This document shows, piece by piece, positions 33,883 through 42,815 of a DNA stretch of 64,000 nucleotides. Made by a program: the position numbers and the translations under genes. The first letter of the stretch is position 1. Each line of letters starts with the position of its first letter. The notes beneath the pieces are model-generated. The model worked only from the letters and a program-made list of their open reading frames with translations, ran no database searches and had not been told where the DNA came from. The stretch is from positions 1 to 64,000 of the forward strand of contig JABGYH010000004.1 of assembly GCA_018675335.1 (NCBI GenBank), in the 5' to 3' direction. This stretch comes from Candidatus Woesearchaeota archaeon. GTDB taxonomy: Archaea; Nanobdellota; Nanobdellia; Woesearchaeales; UBA11576.

Positions 33883-34248
33883 ATGATAAAACCTAAATCA
33901 GTTGATGAAATAACTAATTATTTGTTGAGGACTAAACCTCCCAGAGTAGAGGTTACTTTAGACCATTATGTTATTAATAGTGAATTGAAGTTAGCTTCCC
34001 CTGTTTGTAGATATGACATCGCAGACGAAAACACCAAATTCGAATTTCTTTTTCCTCGACGAAAAGTATTTCCCTCTCAAATAAGTCGTGCAGATTATCT
34101 TCTATTGAAACTATTATCTTATGTTCCTGGAATGAGGTCGCAATTCCCTTCTGCGTATTTATCTCGCGAGGAAGCAGAACTGAAATTAAAACAACAAAGT
34201 TCTCGATTACGATCAGAAGGAATTGAAGTTACTCTTAATTTACCCTAA
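33883..34248 (+). CDS. Hypothetical protein, 121 aa
   Basis: Not recognised. Basic, with beta-rich first half (RVEVTLDHYVINSELKLASPV) and helical Arg/Lys-rich second half (SREEAELKLKQQSSRLRSEGIEV). No signal or membrane segment. An ATAAAAAT element about 25 nt upstream supports a leaderless start at the first ATG. Confidence 0.55.
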   Translation: MIKPKSVDEITNYLLRTKPPRVEVTLDHYVINSELKLASPVCRYDIADENTKFEFLFPRRKVFPSQISRADYLLLKLLSYVPGMRSQFPSAYLSREEAELKLKQQSSRLRSEGIEVTLNLP

Positions 34249-34372
34249 TCTTAATTCTTTTAAATTATTTTCAGATGTTAACAACAAAATATATAAACAA
34301 ATTCTAAACTTTATTTAATAATAAGTTATTTATTTAATATAAATTAACATATTTAACATAACAAAAAAAAAG

Positions 34373-35140
34373 GTGATTGATATTCTGAAGAATACTTTTG
34401 TACACATACCAGGAATAAGCCAAAATGCAGAACAAAAACTGTGGCAAGAAAAAATCTCTGACTGGAAAAGTTTTGTAAATAATGTTCACAACATAAACTT
34501 AAGTGAAAATAGAAAACAAACTGCACAAAAATTTATTCAACAATCAATTACAGCTTATGATCAACAACAATTCAAATTCTTTAATGACTGTTTACCTGGC
34601 AAAGAGCAATGGCGAGCATATCCTGACTTAAATGGAAAATGTGGCTTCTTAGATATTGAAACAACAGGACTAAGTAAACATAGAAACAAAGTAACAGTAA
34701 TAGGAATTAGTGATGGCAAGAAAACAAAAGTTTTTGTTAACGGTGATAACTTAGACGAATTTGAAAATGAAATGAACAAATATGAAATGCTAGTAACATT
34801 TAATGGCAAATGCTTTGATGTTCCATTTCTCAAACATAAATTTCCAACAACTGACTTTGATAAAATGCATGTTGACTTAAGATTTGTAATGAAAACACTA
34901 GGGTATTCTGGCGGACTTAAAAACATAGAAAAGGAAGTAGGCATAAACCGTGATGATGATCTTGCCGAAGTTGATGGTTATGAAGCAGTAAGACTATGGA
35001 AACGATATGAAAGAGGAGATAAAGCAGCGCTAGATTTATTAATTAAATATAACATAGCGGATGTTGATAACCTCAAAACACTAATGGATTTCACATTTAA
35101 AAAGCTAAAAACCCAAAAATTCGGACAATTTATTAATTAA
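34373..35140 (+). CDS. YprB-like RNase H-fold 3'-5' exonuclease (COG3359)
   Basis: 255 aa at most. DEDD-type exonuclease: GFLDIETTGLS (DxE), VTFNGKCFDVPFLKHKF, HVDLRFVMKTLG, and YNIADVDNLKTLM (YxxxD). An N-terminal helix-hairpin-helix-like segment (HIPGISQNAEQKLWQEKI) precedes the nuclease. The start is odd: GGTGAT is followed by no ATG, TTG or GTG at normal spacing. GTG 34373 lies inside the Shine-Dalgarno; ATT 34382 or CTG 34385 have better spacing. Confidence 0.82.
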   Translation: MIDILKNTFVHIPGISQNAEQKLWQEKISDWKSFVNNVHNINLSENRKQTAQKFIQQSITAYDQQQFKFFNDCLPGKEQWRAYPDLNGKCGFLDIETTGLSKHRNKVTVIGISDGKKTKVFVNGDNLDEFENEMNKYEMLVTFNGKCFDVPFLKHKFPTTDFDKMHVDLRFVMKTLGYSGGLKNIEKEVGINRDDDLAEVDGYEAVRLWKRYERGDKAALDLLIKYNIADVDNLKTLMDFTFKKLKTQKFGQFIN

Positions 35141-35304
35141 CAGAATATAACACTCAAAAAACACAGTTAAGTTATGATCACCACTTTATTTAAATAACAT
35201 TTGACGTATTTTGCCAATTTTTGATTATTTAGCAAAATTCTCAATAAAATTTATAAATGAGTGAGAAAATATTTGAATTCAATAACCTATCAAAGGCGAT
35301 ACAT

Positions 35305-35529
35305 ATGGCTAAAAAAGATAAAAAACCAAAAAAGGTCAGTGCAAAGAAAGAGAAATATGCTAAATTTAAGAAGGAAAAACCAGGAACACTTGATATTTCA
35401 ATGCCTGATTTAACTACTGATGAAGCTAAACAAAAGCAACTTGATGAAACTAAAATTGACCGATTCTTAAAATTTAATAGAAATCCACCAGTACTTTCAT
35501 TAAAAGAAAGAAAACTGAAGAATAAGTAA
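35305..35529 (+). CDS. Small lysine-rich protein, 74 aa
   Basis: MAKKDKKPKKVSAKKEK and on, very basic at the N-terminus, then a DxSMPDLTTDEAK segment and a basic C-terminus. Likely disordered or nucleic-acid associated; no family recognised. ATG 35305 is preceded by AAAGGCGAT; the upstream in-frame ATG at 35257 overlaps a TATA-like TTTATAAAT and would be too close to it. Confidence 0.6.
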   Translation: MAKKDKKPKKVSAKKEKYAKFKKEKPGTLDISMPDLTTDEAKQKQLDETKIDRFLKFNRNPPVLSLKERKLKNK

Positions 35530-35578
35530 ATTTTTTTTGGACTTGAATAAAGTCATTCTAAATATTTTTTAATTCTAT

Positions 35579-36430
35579 TTAATTTATTTTTTTAATTAAT
35601 TCATGAGCAAGCTTCATATTTGATGCAGAGATTATTGGAATGAATTTATTTTGACCTAAAACTAAAAATTTTTTGTTTTCAATACTGACTCCATCTTTAG
35701 TAACAATTACTCCGCCTGCCTCATTAACTAACCCAAATGCGACACCAATTTCGAGATTTCCTTTACGAGTACATTCTAGCACTAAATCTGCTTTTCCATT
35801 TGACAAATCTACATAATGAATTGCAGATGAATCCTGACGAAGAAGATTATACCCATCTAATTTTGAAATAAAATTATCAAAAATAAAAGTGATTTTTCTT
35901 TTACCATCAAAAAATTGATCAACATAAATTTTTGTTGATGAATCTAATTTATCAGTAGAAGAACAAGTAAGACTCATTGATTTATTGTTTTTTATTAAAA
36001 CACCACCTTTTGATTTAACTGCATAATATAATATTTTAGATGAATGTTCCATAACTCCGCTAAAAATATAATCAGAATAATTGGGATTAATATTTGAAAA
36101 AATATCAAACATAGTGCCATATCTGCCTTTTCCTCTGGCTTTTTGGTAAACACTCGTACCATCCAATCCATCGAGAACTGCTAAAAATTTAGGATTATCT
36201 GAAAGATCAACTTGTCCGTGTTCCTCAGATATAATTCTTAGAGGAATACTCGCATTTTTGAATATATCAATAACTGCTTTTTCCGCTTCGATATCCCCAA
36301 CTAATGAAGTATCGCCATGCTCATTTTTTTGAACAGATTTAAGACCCTTGTCACCTAATTCTTCATGAATTTTATATGCATTTTCTAATGCTTGAATACT
36401 AATCTCAACTAATTTTTTTATATCTGTCAT
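35579..36430 (-). CDS. Inositol monophosphatase/FBPase-superfamily protein
   Basis: 283 aa. Mg-dependent sugar-phosphatase motifs: GDIEAEKAV, ISEEHG (EE), AVLDGLDGTS (DxxDGT). The third metal motif, usually W-D-x-A-A-G, reads LEIGVAFGLVNEAGG, so the Asp is replaced by Glu and the Trp is lost. Archaeal relatives act as inositol monophosphatase or fructose-1,6-bisphosphatase; here activity may be altered. Leaderless ATG about 25 nt from GATTTATAATT. Confidence 0.78.
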   Translation of the reverse strand: MTDIKKLVEISIQALENAYKIHEELGDKGLKSVQKNEHGDTSLVGDIEAEKAVIDIFKNASIPLRIISEEHGQVDLSDNPKFLAVLDGLDGTSVYQKARGKGRYGTMFDIFSNINPNYSDYIFSGVMEHSSKILYYAVKSKGGVLIKNNKSMSLTCSSTDKLDSSTKIYVDQFFDGKRKITFIFDNFISKLDGYNLLRQDSSAIHYVDLSNGKADLVLECTRKGNLEIGVAFGLVNEAGGVIVTKDGVSIENKKFLVLGQNKFIPIISASNMKLAHELIKKIN

Positions 36431-36570
36431 TTATGATCTATGAAATATCCCAGAATTATAAATCTTTTCAAACCCGTTGCAGTTAAATCATAAAGTTCGC
36501 AAGAAAAAAAAGAATGATTATGCACTCAAAAACTTAAATTTTATATATTGCATTCGCTTTTGATAAAATT

Positions 36571-37533
36571 ATGCCTGAAATAAATTTAGATATGTTAGAT
36601 AAAAAGATTCTAAATCAACTTAATCAAAATGCCAGAGCAAGCTATTCTGAAATTGCAAAGAAAGTACGATCATCAAAAGAAGTAGTAAATTATCGAATTA
36701 AACGATTACTAAAATCAGGAATTATCAAAGAATTTGTAACAATATATGGTCTCGGATACTGGGCATATAAAGTATTAATACAATTTGAAAAAATGAGTGG
36801 CGAAGAAGAAAAAGAAATTCTAAAATTTTTGAAAAGTCATCATAACACAAATTGGATTACTCCTTGCTCAGGAAATTGGGATTTGGTATTTGCAGTAATG
36901 GCTCGTGATCCAAAACATTTTGATGAAATTTTGAGAGGAATTATCACTAAAATTGGACCATTTTTACAAGACTATAAAATTTCAACAAGTATTGGATCGG
37001 AAACATTTGGGCACACATACATTCTTGGAAGTGTAAAAGAACCAAAAAAAATTACGAGACAAACTGTTTGGGACTTTGACTTAAAAGACAAAAAAATTGC
37101 AAAACTACTCCACAAAGATGCACGCATAAGTTTAACTGATATTTACAAACAAACAAAAATTCCTGTTGATACAATAAAATACAGAATAAAAAAAATGCAT
37201 GAGAACTGCATTATTAGACGGTATCGAATGATACTTGATCCTACAAAATTAGGATATAACCGATATGAAATATTCATTCGTTGTATTAACTTAACTGATC
37301 CTGTTATTTCTAAATTTAGAGAATATGCAAAACAAAATCCAAATATTGAATACTTAAGTCGCTGTGTTGGAAGTTGGGATATAGAATTTACTGTTCATTT
37401 TAAACATTCATCAGATTTACGAACATTTGTACTCGATGTAAAAAAAGAATTTGGAGAATACATAAAAAATTTTGAGTCAGTAACACTATTTGACACAATA
37501 AATTTTGTGTATTATCCAGAAGAACTAAGATAA
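36571..37533 (+). CDS. Double Lrp/AsnC-type transcriptional regulator
   Basis: 320 aa made of two Lrp-like halves. The first starts NLDMLDKKILNQLNQNARASYSEIAKKV with its HTH, the second DFDLKDKKIAKLLHKDARISLTDIYKQTKIPVDTIKYRIKKM near residue 170. Each is followed by an alpha/beta ligand-domain-like region with a matching sequence (TPCSGNWDLVFAVMA and SRCVGSWDIEFTVHF). This looks like an internal duplication or fusion. The ligand is unknown. Confidence 0.85.
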   Translation: MPEINLDMLDKKILNQLNQNARASYSEIAKKVRSSKEVVNYRIKRLLKSGIIKEFVTIYGLGYWAYKVLIQFEKMSGEEEKEILKFLKSHHNTNWITPCSGNWDLVFAVMARDPKHFDEILRGIITKIGPFLQDYKISTSIGSETFGHTYILGSVKEPKKITRQTVWDFDLKDKKIAKLLHKDARISLTDIYKQTKIPVDTIKYRIKKMHENCIIRRYRMILDPTKLGYNRYEIFIRCINLTDPVISKFREYAKQNPNIEYLSRCVGSWDIEFTVHFKHSSDLRTFVLDVKKEFGEYIKNFESVTLFDTINFVYYPEELR

Positions 37534-37541
37534 AATTTTAC

Positions 37542-37778
37542 TTATTCTTGAGGTAATGCACTTACAATATGAGGATGTAGTTTTCTTCCAACATCAGACT
37601 TATTCCAAGCACGCTCATGCGCATAATAAAAAACAGTCTTAAACGCATTTGCTAACAAACCAGAACTAAGTGCCATGCTCCAATCTCCAGTCATATAATA
37701 AATACTTGCCACAGTCGTGGTTGTCGCAACAACTCTCCACGTAAGAGTTTTATAAATAGTTCTTTTATGAGATTCCAT
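37542..37778 (-). CDS. DUF2061 membrane protein
   Basis: 78 aa matching DUF2061: KRTIYKTLTWRVVATTTTVASIYYMTGDWSMALSSGLLANAFKTVFYYAHERAW. Two transmembrane segments and a basic end. Function unknown; in bacteria it often lies beside sulfate-assimilation or transporter genes, but not here. GGTGAT Shine-Dalgarno five bases before the ATG. Confidence 0.85.
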   Translation of the reverse strand: MESHKRTIYKTLTWRVVATTTTVASIYYMTGDWSMALSSGLLANAFKTVFYYAHERAWNKSDVGRKLHPHIVSALPQE

Positions 37779-37892
37779 TAATAATCACCTTAAATTAGAT
37801 ATTAGCATAAATATGAAACATAAATACTATATAAACTTATTTAGATTTTTGTAAAAGTACTTATGTTAATTTAAAAATAATAAAAAGAAAAA

Positions 37893-38828
37893 TTATTTTT
37901 TATCATTCATCACTAAATAATTAGTTAATTCTTGTTTCATTTCAGGCACAATTTTATTTGGATACCTAAGTGATGTATAAAAAATAGTAAAATAAATCAT
38001 TTTAATTGAATCAACAAACTTCGCAACACACGCACCCACTAAAAAAACTAAATACGCAGTAATTAAAACTGGAACCCAAGAAAATGAAAATCCACTAATT
38101 GTTATTACAGTTATAGTTGTTGCTAATGAAATTAAATAACCAATACCAACACCAATTAAAATAATAATTAAATAAATCGGAAACAGAAAAGAACCAACAA
38201 TTGAGCCTGCAAAATCAATACCAAAAACACCCATTAACGTTGCAGGAATATTATCTTTTAAAGATTTAATTTCAACAATTAATTCGTTTAATGGTTTTTT
38301 CTCAATAACCACTGCCGGAATCATATAATGACTAAGTAAATCCCAAACTTCCCTTAATGCTGCAAAGAAAATAATTACTAAAAGACTTAAAATTCCTTTT
38401 TTTTCTCCACCACGATTTCGGGTCAAACTCATTAACCAATCAATTAAAGCAATAAGTCTTAATTTTCCTTTTTCTGTTTTTGTATGATTATGAGCATCAA
38501 GATAGCTAATATCAACACCCGTAATTGTGTTAAATACAATCCAACTCAAATTTGCTTTTTGACGAACATTGTAAAAATAAACGTATATTCCTAGAAAAAA
38601 CACAGTGAATAATAAAATTATTACCCCTCCAAAAACAAAAGTACCAGTAAAAAAAGATAGTAATGATAAGAAAATTAAAGATATAATAATTCCTGAAAAA
38701 ACACACATATTAATTATCGGAGTTTTGATATCTTTATCTTTTCCAATAACAGTGAAAGAATGTTTGAGTAAATAACCCATATCTTTAAGGCGTTGTTTGA
38801 ATGGTCTAGATTTCATTGCTTGAATCAT
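37893..38828 (-). CDS. Multi-pass membrane protein (DUF6159-like)
   Basis: 311 aa with six or so transmembrane helices in pairs, the first after LKHSFTVIGKDKDIKTPIINMCVFSGI. The H-S-F-x3-x-K-D-K start resembles DUF6159 (from memory, not verified). The C-terminal part includes a lysine/aspartate end (NDKK). No transporter motif seen. Leaderless ATG 38828 about 26 nt after TTTTTATATT. Confidence 0.6.
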   Translation of the reverse strand: MIQAMKSRPFKQRLKDMGYLLKHSFTVIGKDKDIKTPIINMCVFSGIIISLIFLSLLSFFTGTFVFGGVIILLFTVFFLGIYVYFYNVRQKANLSWIVFNTITGVDISYLDAHNHTKTEKGKLRLIALIDWLMSLTRNRGGEKKGILSLLVIIFFAALREVWDLLSHYMIPAVVIEKKPLNELIVEIKSLKDNIPATLMGVFGIDFAGSIVGSFLFPIYLIIILIGVGIGYLISLATTITVITISGFSFSWVPVLITAYLVFLVGACVAKFVDSIKMIYFTIFYTSLRYPNKIVPEMKQELTNYLVMNDKK

Positions 38829-38974
38829 ATTGAAAGTATTGATGTTTCAATCAATATAAAAACTTATTGATAAAATTAATAATAATCATTTAACTAAAAT
38901 ATGAATACGCTGATTTTATGCTAATATTCTTTAAAACACCAAGATTTAAATAACTGAGCAGTAAAATCAAGTTT

Positions 38975-39802
38975 ATGCACCCTATAATTACTAAGAAAGA
39001 AGCAGACATGATACGAATCACATTAGGTGAGTCTGTAGAAATATCCCTTGATTTAGGTAAAACAAAAACTAAAGTTACAATTAAAGATGAACACGCACAT
39101 ATTCTCGGAGAAAAAATTCCTATTAGCGCATTTTCTAAAGTAAAACCTGAAACTTGCTATTTAGTAATGGAAGGAGAACTTAAAAAATTAGCATTATTTT
39201 CAGATGAAACAAACTTTTACTATAAACTTGTTCCCTCAAGAGACTGGCCAACAGTAACCCTTAGTTCAACACCCATGCACAGACATTGTTCGGTAACACC
39301 AAAAAATGATACAATTTCAAAAATGAATGAAATTGAACCAATCAAAGGCAACATACTTGATACTTGTTGTGGACTTGGCTATACTGCAATTATGGAAGCA
39401 AAACAAGCAGACTCAGTAAATGTTTTTGAAAGAGATGAAAATGTTTTAGAAATTGCCAAATTAAATCCTTATTCACAAGAATTATTTACGAATCCTAAAA
39501 TCAAATTACATATTGACAGCGTATTTGATGGCATCAAAGAATTTAAAAAAGATTTTTTTGATATAATAGTTCATGATCCTCCAACATTCAAATACTCAGC
39601 AGAACTTTATTCCAGACAATTTTATTCAGAATTATTTAGAGTTTTAAAAAAAGGAGGAATACTATATCATTACGCACCTTGGCCTAAAAAAACTCATAAA
39701 GTTGAATTTTATAGAGGAATAATACTAAAACTTGAAGAAAATGGTTTTAGTGATGTAAAATATAGTGAAAAATCTTCAGGCGTTGTTGCGAGAAAAGAAT
39801 AA
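38975..39802 (+). CDS. Predicted archaeal SAM-dependent methyltransferase (COG2521-like)
   Basis: 275 aa. The N-terminal 100 residues form a beta-rich lead domain. The Rossmann methyltransferase follows: GNILDTCCGLGYTAIMEAK (motif I with Cys-Cys), VNVFERDENVLEIA (motif II), IIVHDPPTFKYS (motif IV D-P-P), and RVLKKGGILYHYAP. The D-P-P motif is typical of enzymes that methylate amino nitrogens on nucleic acids or proteins. Substrate unknown. The TATA box GATTTAAATA is about 25 nt before ATG 38975. Confidence 0.8.
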   Translation: MHPIITKKEADMIRITLGESVEISLDLGKTKTKVTIKDEHAHILGEKIPISAFSKVKPETCYLVMEGELKKLALFSDETNFYYKLVPSRDWPTVTLSSTPMHRHCSVTPKNDTISKMNEIEPIKGNILDTCCGLGYTAIMEAKQADSVNVFERDENVLEIAKLNPYSQELFTNPKIKLHIDSVFDGIKEFKKDFFDIIVHDPPTFKYSAELYSRQFYSELFRVLKKGGILYHYAPWPKKTHKVEFYRGIILKLEENGFSDVKYSEKSSGVVARKE

Positions 39803-39974
39803 ATCCAAAAATAAAACAAATTCTTAACCTATAAAATAAATACCACCATACTGCAATAATTATTTTCTAAACCTAAAAGCTTTTATTAAAAACTAAATGT
39901 TTGAAGAGATATTCTTGATTAACTAATAAAAAGTGCTTAAATTTTATAAATAACCAGATAAAAACTAAATAACC

Positions 39975-42776
39975 ATGAAAGACATAATAATTAAAGGTGC
40001 AAGAGAACATAATTTGCAAAACATATCAGTGACTTTGCCGCGTGATAAGTTTATTGTAATTACTGGTTTGTCAGGTAGTGGGAAGTCAACCCTTGCATTT
40101 GATACATTATATGCGGAAGGGCAAAGAAGATATGTTGAAAGTCTTTCGGCTTACGCCAGACAATTTCTTGGACTTATGAACAAACCAGATGTAGACTCAA
40201 TTGAAGGACTATCACCTGCAATTTCAATTGAACAAAAAACAACATCAAAAAATCCTCGTTCAACTGTTGGAACAGTTACTGAAATTTATGATTACTTACG
40301 ATTATTATTTGCAAGAGTTGGAACACCCTATTGCCCAAAACACAATATAAAAATTGAAGCACAATCTCCTGAAAAAATATCTCAAAAAATATCTCAAGAT
40401 CACACAGGACAAATAACGCTTCTAGCACCAATAATTAGTCAAAAAAAAGGAACTTATGAAAAGCTAATTGAAGATTTAAACAAAGAAGGATACACTAGAG
40501 TTCGAGTAAATAAAAAAATATATCGAACAGATGAAAAAATCAAACTTGAACGATATAAAAAACACGATATTGATATTGTAATTGATAGATTAAATTTAAC
40601 TGATACTTCAAGACTTGCAGAAAGTGTTGAAACTGCACTTTTAAAAGGAAAAGGAATTCTCAAAGTACTTGATGAAAAAAATAAAAAAGAACAAATTTAT
40701 TCAGGTAACATGTCCTGTCCTCAATGTGGAATTGTTTTTGAAGAATTACAACCAAGAATGTTTTCTTTTAATAGCCCATTTGGAGCATGCGAAGACTGTA
40801 AAGGACTTGGAATAAATATGGACTTTGAACCTGACTTAATAATTCCTGACAAAACAAAATGTATCGCAGATGGTGCAGTTATGCTTTATCGAAATGCGAT
40901 TGATGGTTGGCGAGGCCAATACTTAGGTGCTGTTGCTAAACACTTCAAATTCGATATATTCACCCCAATAAACAAACTTACAAAAAAACAATATGATGCA
41001 CTCATATATGGATCTAGTGAAAAAATTAAATTTAACATGTCCATGAGAGGAGGAGAAGCAGAATGGTCTTCAAGTGGATCTTGGGAAGGCTTAATTCCTC
41101 AATCAGATAGACTATATCATCAAACAAACTCAGACTATAGACGACGAGAACTTGAAAAATTTATGAGAGTTTCAAACTGCCAAGCTTGCGACGGAAAACG
41201 TCTAAAAAATAAAGTTCTAGCAGTCAAAATTAATAATAAATCAATTATTGATGTAACTTTTATGTCAATTAAAGAAAACATAGAATTTTTTAAAAATATA
41301 AAACTCACAAAAAAACAATTAGAAATTGCAAAACAAGTCTTAAAAGAACTTATTGAAAGAATTAACTTTCTCGATCAAGTAGGACTAAATTATTTAAGTT
41401 TATCAAGGTCTGCCGCATCACTTTCAGGAGGAGAAGCACAACGAATTAGACTTGCCACCCAAATTGGAAGTAATCTTATGGGTGTTATGTACATCTTAGA
41501 TGAGCCAAGCATTGGTCTTCACCAAAGAGATAATCAAAAATTAATTGATACACTTCACAAACTAAGAGATTTAGGAAATACATTAATTGTCGTAGAGCAT
41601 GATGAAGATACAATAAGACGCGCAGATTATGTAATCGACATGGGACCTGGAGCTGGAATTCATGGCGGAAAAATAATTGCAAAAGGAACTCCAAAACAAA
41701 TACTTGCAAATAAAAATTCCTTGACTGGAAACTACTTATCAGGAAAATTAAAAATTGATACTCCGACTACCAGGAGAACATCTGAACATAACATAATGCT
41801 TAAAGGATGCTCGGCAAATAACTTAAAAAATATTGATGTTACTATCCCCACTGAAACACTTACATTAATTACGGGAGTTTCTGGAAGTGGTAAGTCCACA
41901 TTAATTTATGAAACACTATTCAAAGAACTTGCAAAAAAAATTAACAAATCAAAAGTATTACCAGGAAAAAATAAAGGATTTTTAATAAATGCAGAAATTG
42001 ATAAAGTAATAGTTATTGATCAATCACCAATTGGAAAAACTCCTCGAAGTAATCCTGCAACATACACAAAAGTTTTTGATGAAGTTCGCGCTTTATTTGC
42101 AATGCAAAAAGAAGCAAAAATTAGAGGATACAAACCAGGACGATTTTCATTTAATGTAAAAGGTGGACGATGTGAAACCTGCCAAGGTGATGGACTTATA
42201 AAAATTGAAATGAATTTCTTACCTGATGTTTATGTTGAATGTGAAGACTGTAAAGGAAAACGATACAATCAAGAAACACTCGAAGTAAAGTATAAAGAAA
42301 AGACCATTGCAGATATTTTAGCATTATCGGTTGAAGAAGCATTAAAAATATTTCAAAACATGCCAAAAATTCGCCAAAAACTAGAAGTATTACAAAGAGT
42401 AGGACTTGAATACATTAAACTTGGACAATCATCAGTTACACTATCAGGAGGGGAAGCACAAAGAATTAAACTAACTCGCGAATTATCAAAACGCGGCACT
42501 GGAAAAACAATATACCTCCTTGATGAACCAACAACAGGACTGCATTTTCACGATACAAAAAAACTAATCAAAGTACTAAATGATCTAGTCGATAAAAAGA
42601 ACACAGTGGTAGTAATTGAACACAATTTAGATGTTATTAAATCTGCAGATCACATAATTGACCTTGGCCCTGAAGGGGGAAACTGTGGCGGAGAAGTAAT
42701 TGCCACTGGAACTCCTGAAGAAGTTAGCAAAATCAAAAAAAGTTATACAGGTCAGTTTCTTAAAAAAATTCTATAA
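39975..42776 (+). CDS. uvrA: Excinuclease ABC subunit A
   Basis: Dimeric damage-recognition ATPase of nucleotide excision repair that loads UvrB. 933 aa, close to the bacterial length. First ATPase: TGLSGSGKSTLAFDTLYAEGQRRY, with signature LSGGEAQRIRLATQIGS and DEPSIGLHQRD. Zinc modules: CPQCG with CEDCKGLG, and CETCQGDG with CEDCKGKRY. Second ATPase: TGVSGSGKSTLIYE, LSGGEAQRIKLTREL, DEPTTGLHFHD. The full set of motifs suggests an active protein. Leaderless ATG about 25 nt after ATTTTATAAATA. First of two same-strand repair genes. UvrABC in an archaeon is normally taken as acquired from bacteria. Confidence 0.98.
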   Translation: MKDIIIKGAREHNLQNISVTLPRDKFIVITGLSGSGKSTLAFDTLYAEGQRRYVESLSAYARQFLGLMNKPDVDSIEGLSPAISIEQKTTSKNPRSTVGTVTEIYDYLRLLFARVGTPYCPKHNIKIEAQSPEKISQKISQDHTGQITLLAPIISQKKGTYEKLIEDLNKEGYTRVRVNKKIYRTDEKIKLERYKKHDIDIVIDRLNLTDTSRLAESVETALLKGKGILKVLDEKNKKEQIYSGNMSCPQCGIVFEELQPRMFSFNSPFGACEDCKGLGINMDFEPDLIIPDKTKCIADGAVMLYRNAIDGWRGQYLGAVAKHFKFDIFTPINKLTKKQYDALIYGSSEKIKFNMSMRGGEAEWSSSGSWEGLIPQSDRLYHQTNSDYRRRELEKFMRVSNCQACDGKRLKNKVLAVKINNKSIIDVTFMSIKENIEFFKNIKLTKKQLEIAKQVLKELIERINFLDQVGLNYLSLSRSAASLSGGEAQRIRLATQIGSNLMGVMYILDEPSIGLHQRDNQKLIDTLHKLRDLGNTLIVVEHDEDTIRRADYVIDMGPGAGIHGGKIIAKGTPKQILANKNSLTGNYLSGKLKIDTPTTRRTSEHNIMLKGCSANNLKNIDVTIPTETLTLITGVSGSGKSTLIYETLFKELAKKINKSKVLPGKNKGFLINAEIDKVIVIDQSPIGKTPRSNPATYTKVFDEVRALFAMQKEAKIRGYKPGRFSFNVKGGRCETCQGDGLIKIEMNFLPDVYVECEDCKGKRYNQETLEVKYKEKTIADILALSVEEALKIFQNMPKIRQKLEVLQRVGLEYIKLGQSSVTLSGGEAQRIKLTRELSKRGTGKTIYLLDEPTTGLHFHDTKKLIKVLNDLVDKKNTVVVIEHNLDVIKSADHIIDLGPEGGNCGGEVIATGTPEEVSKIKKSYTGQFLKKIL

Positions 42777-42815
42777 ATTTATATAGCATTAAATTAGTTA
42801 TTTAATTGAAATAAT

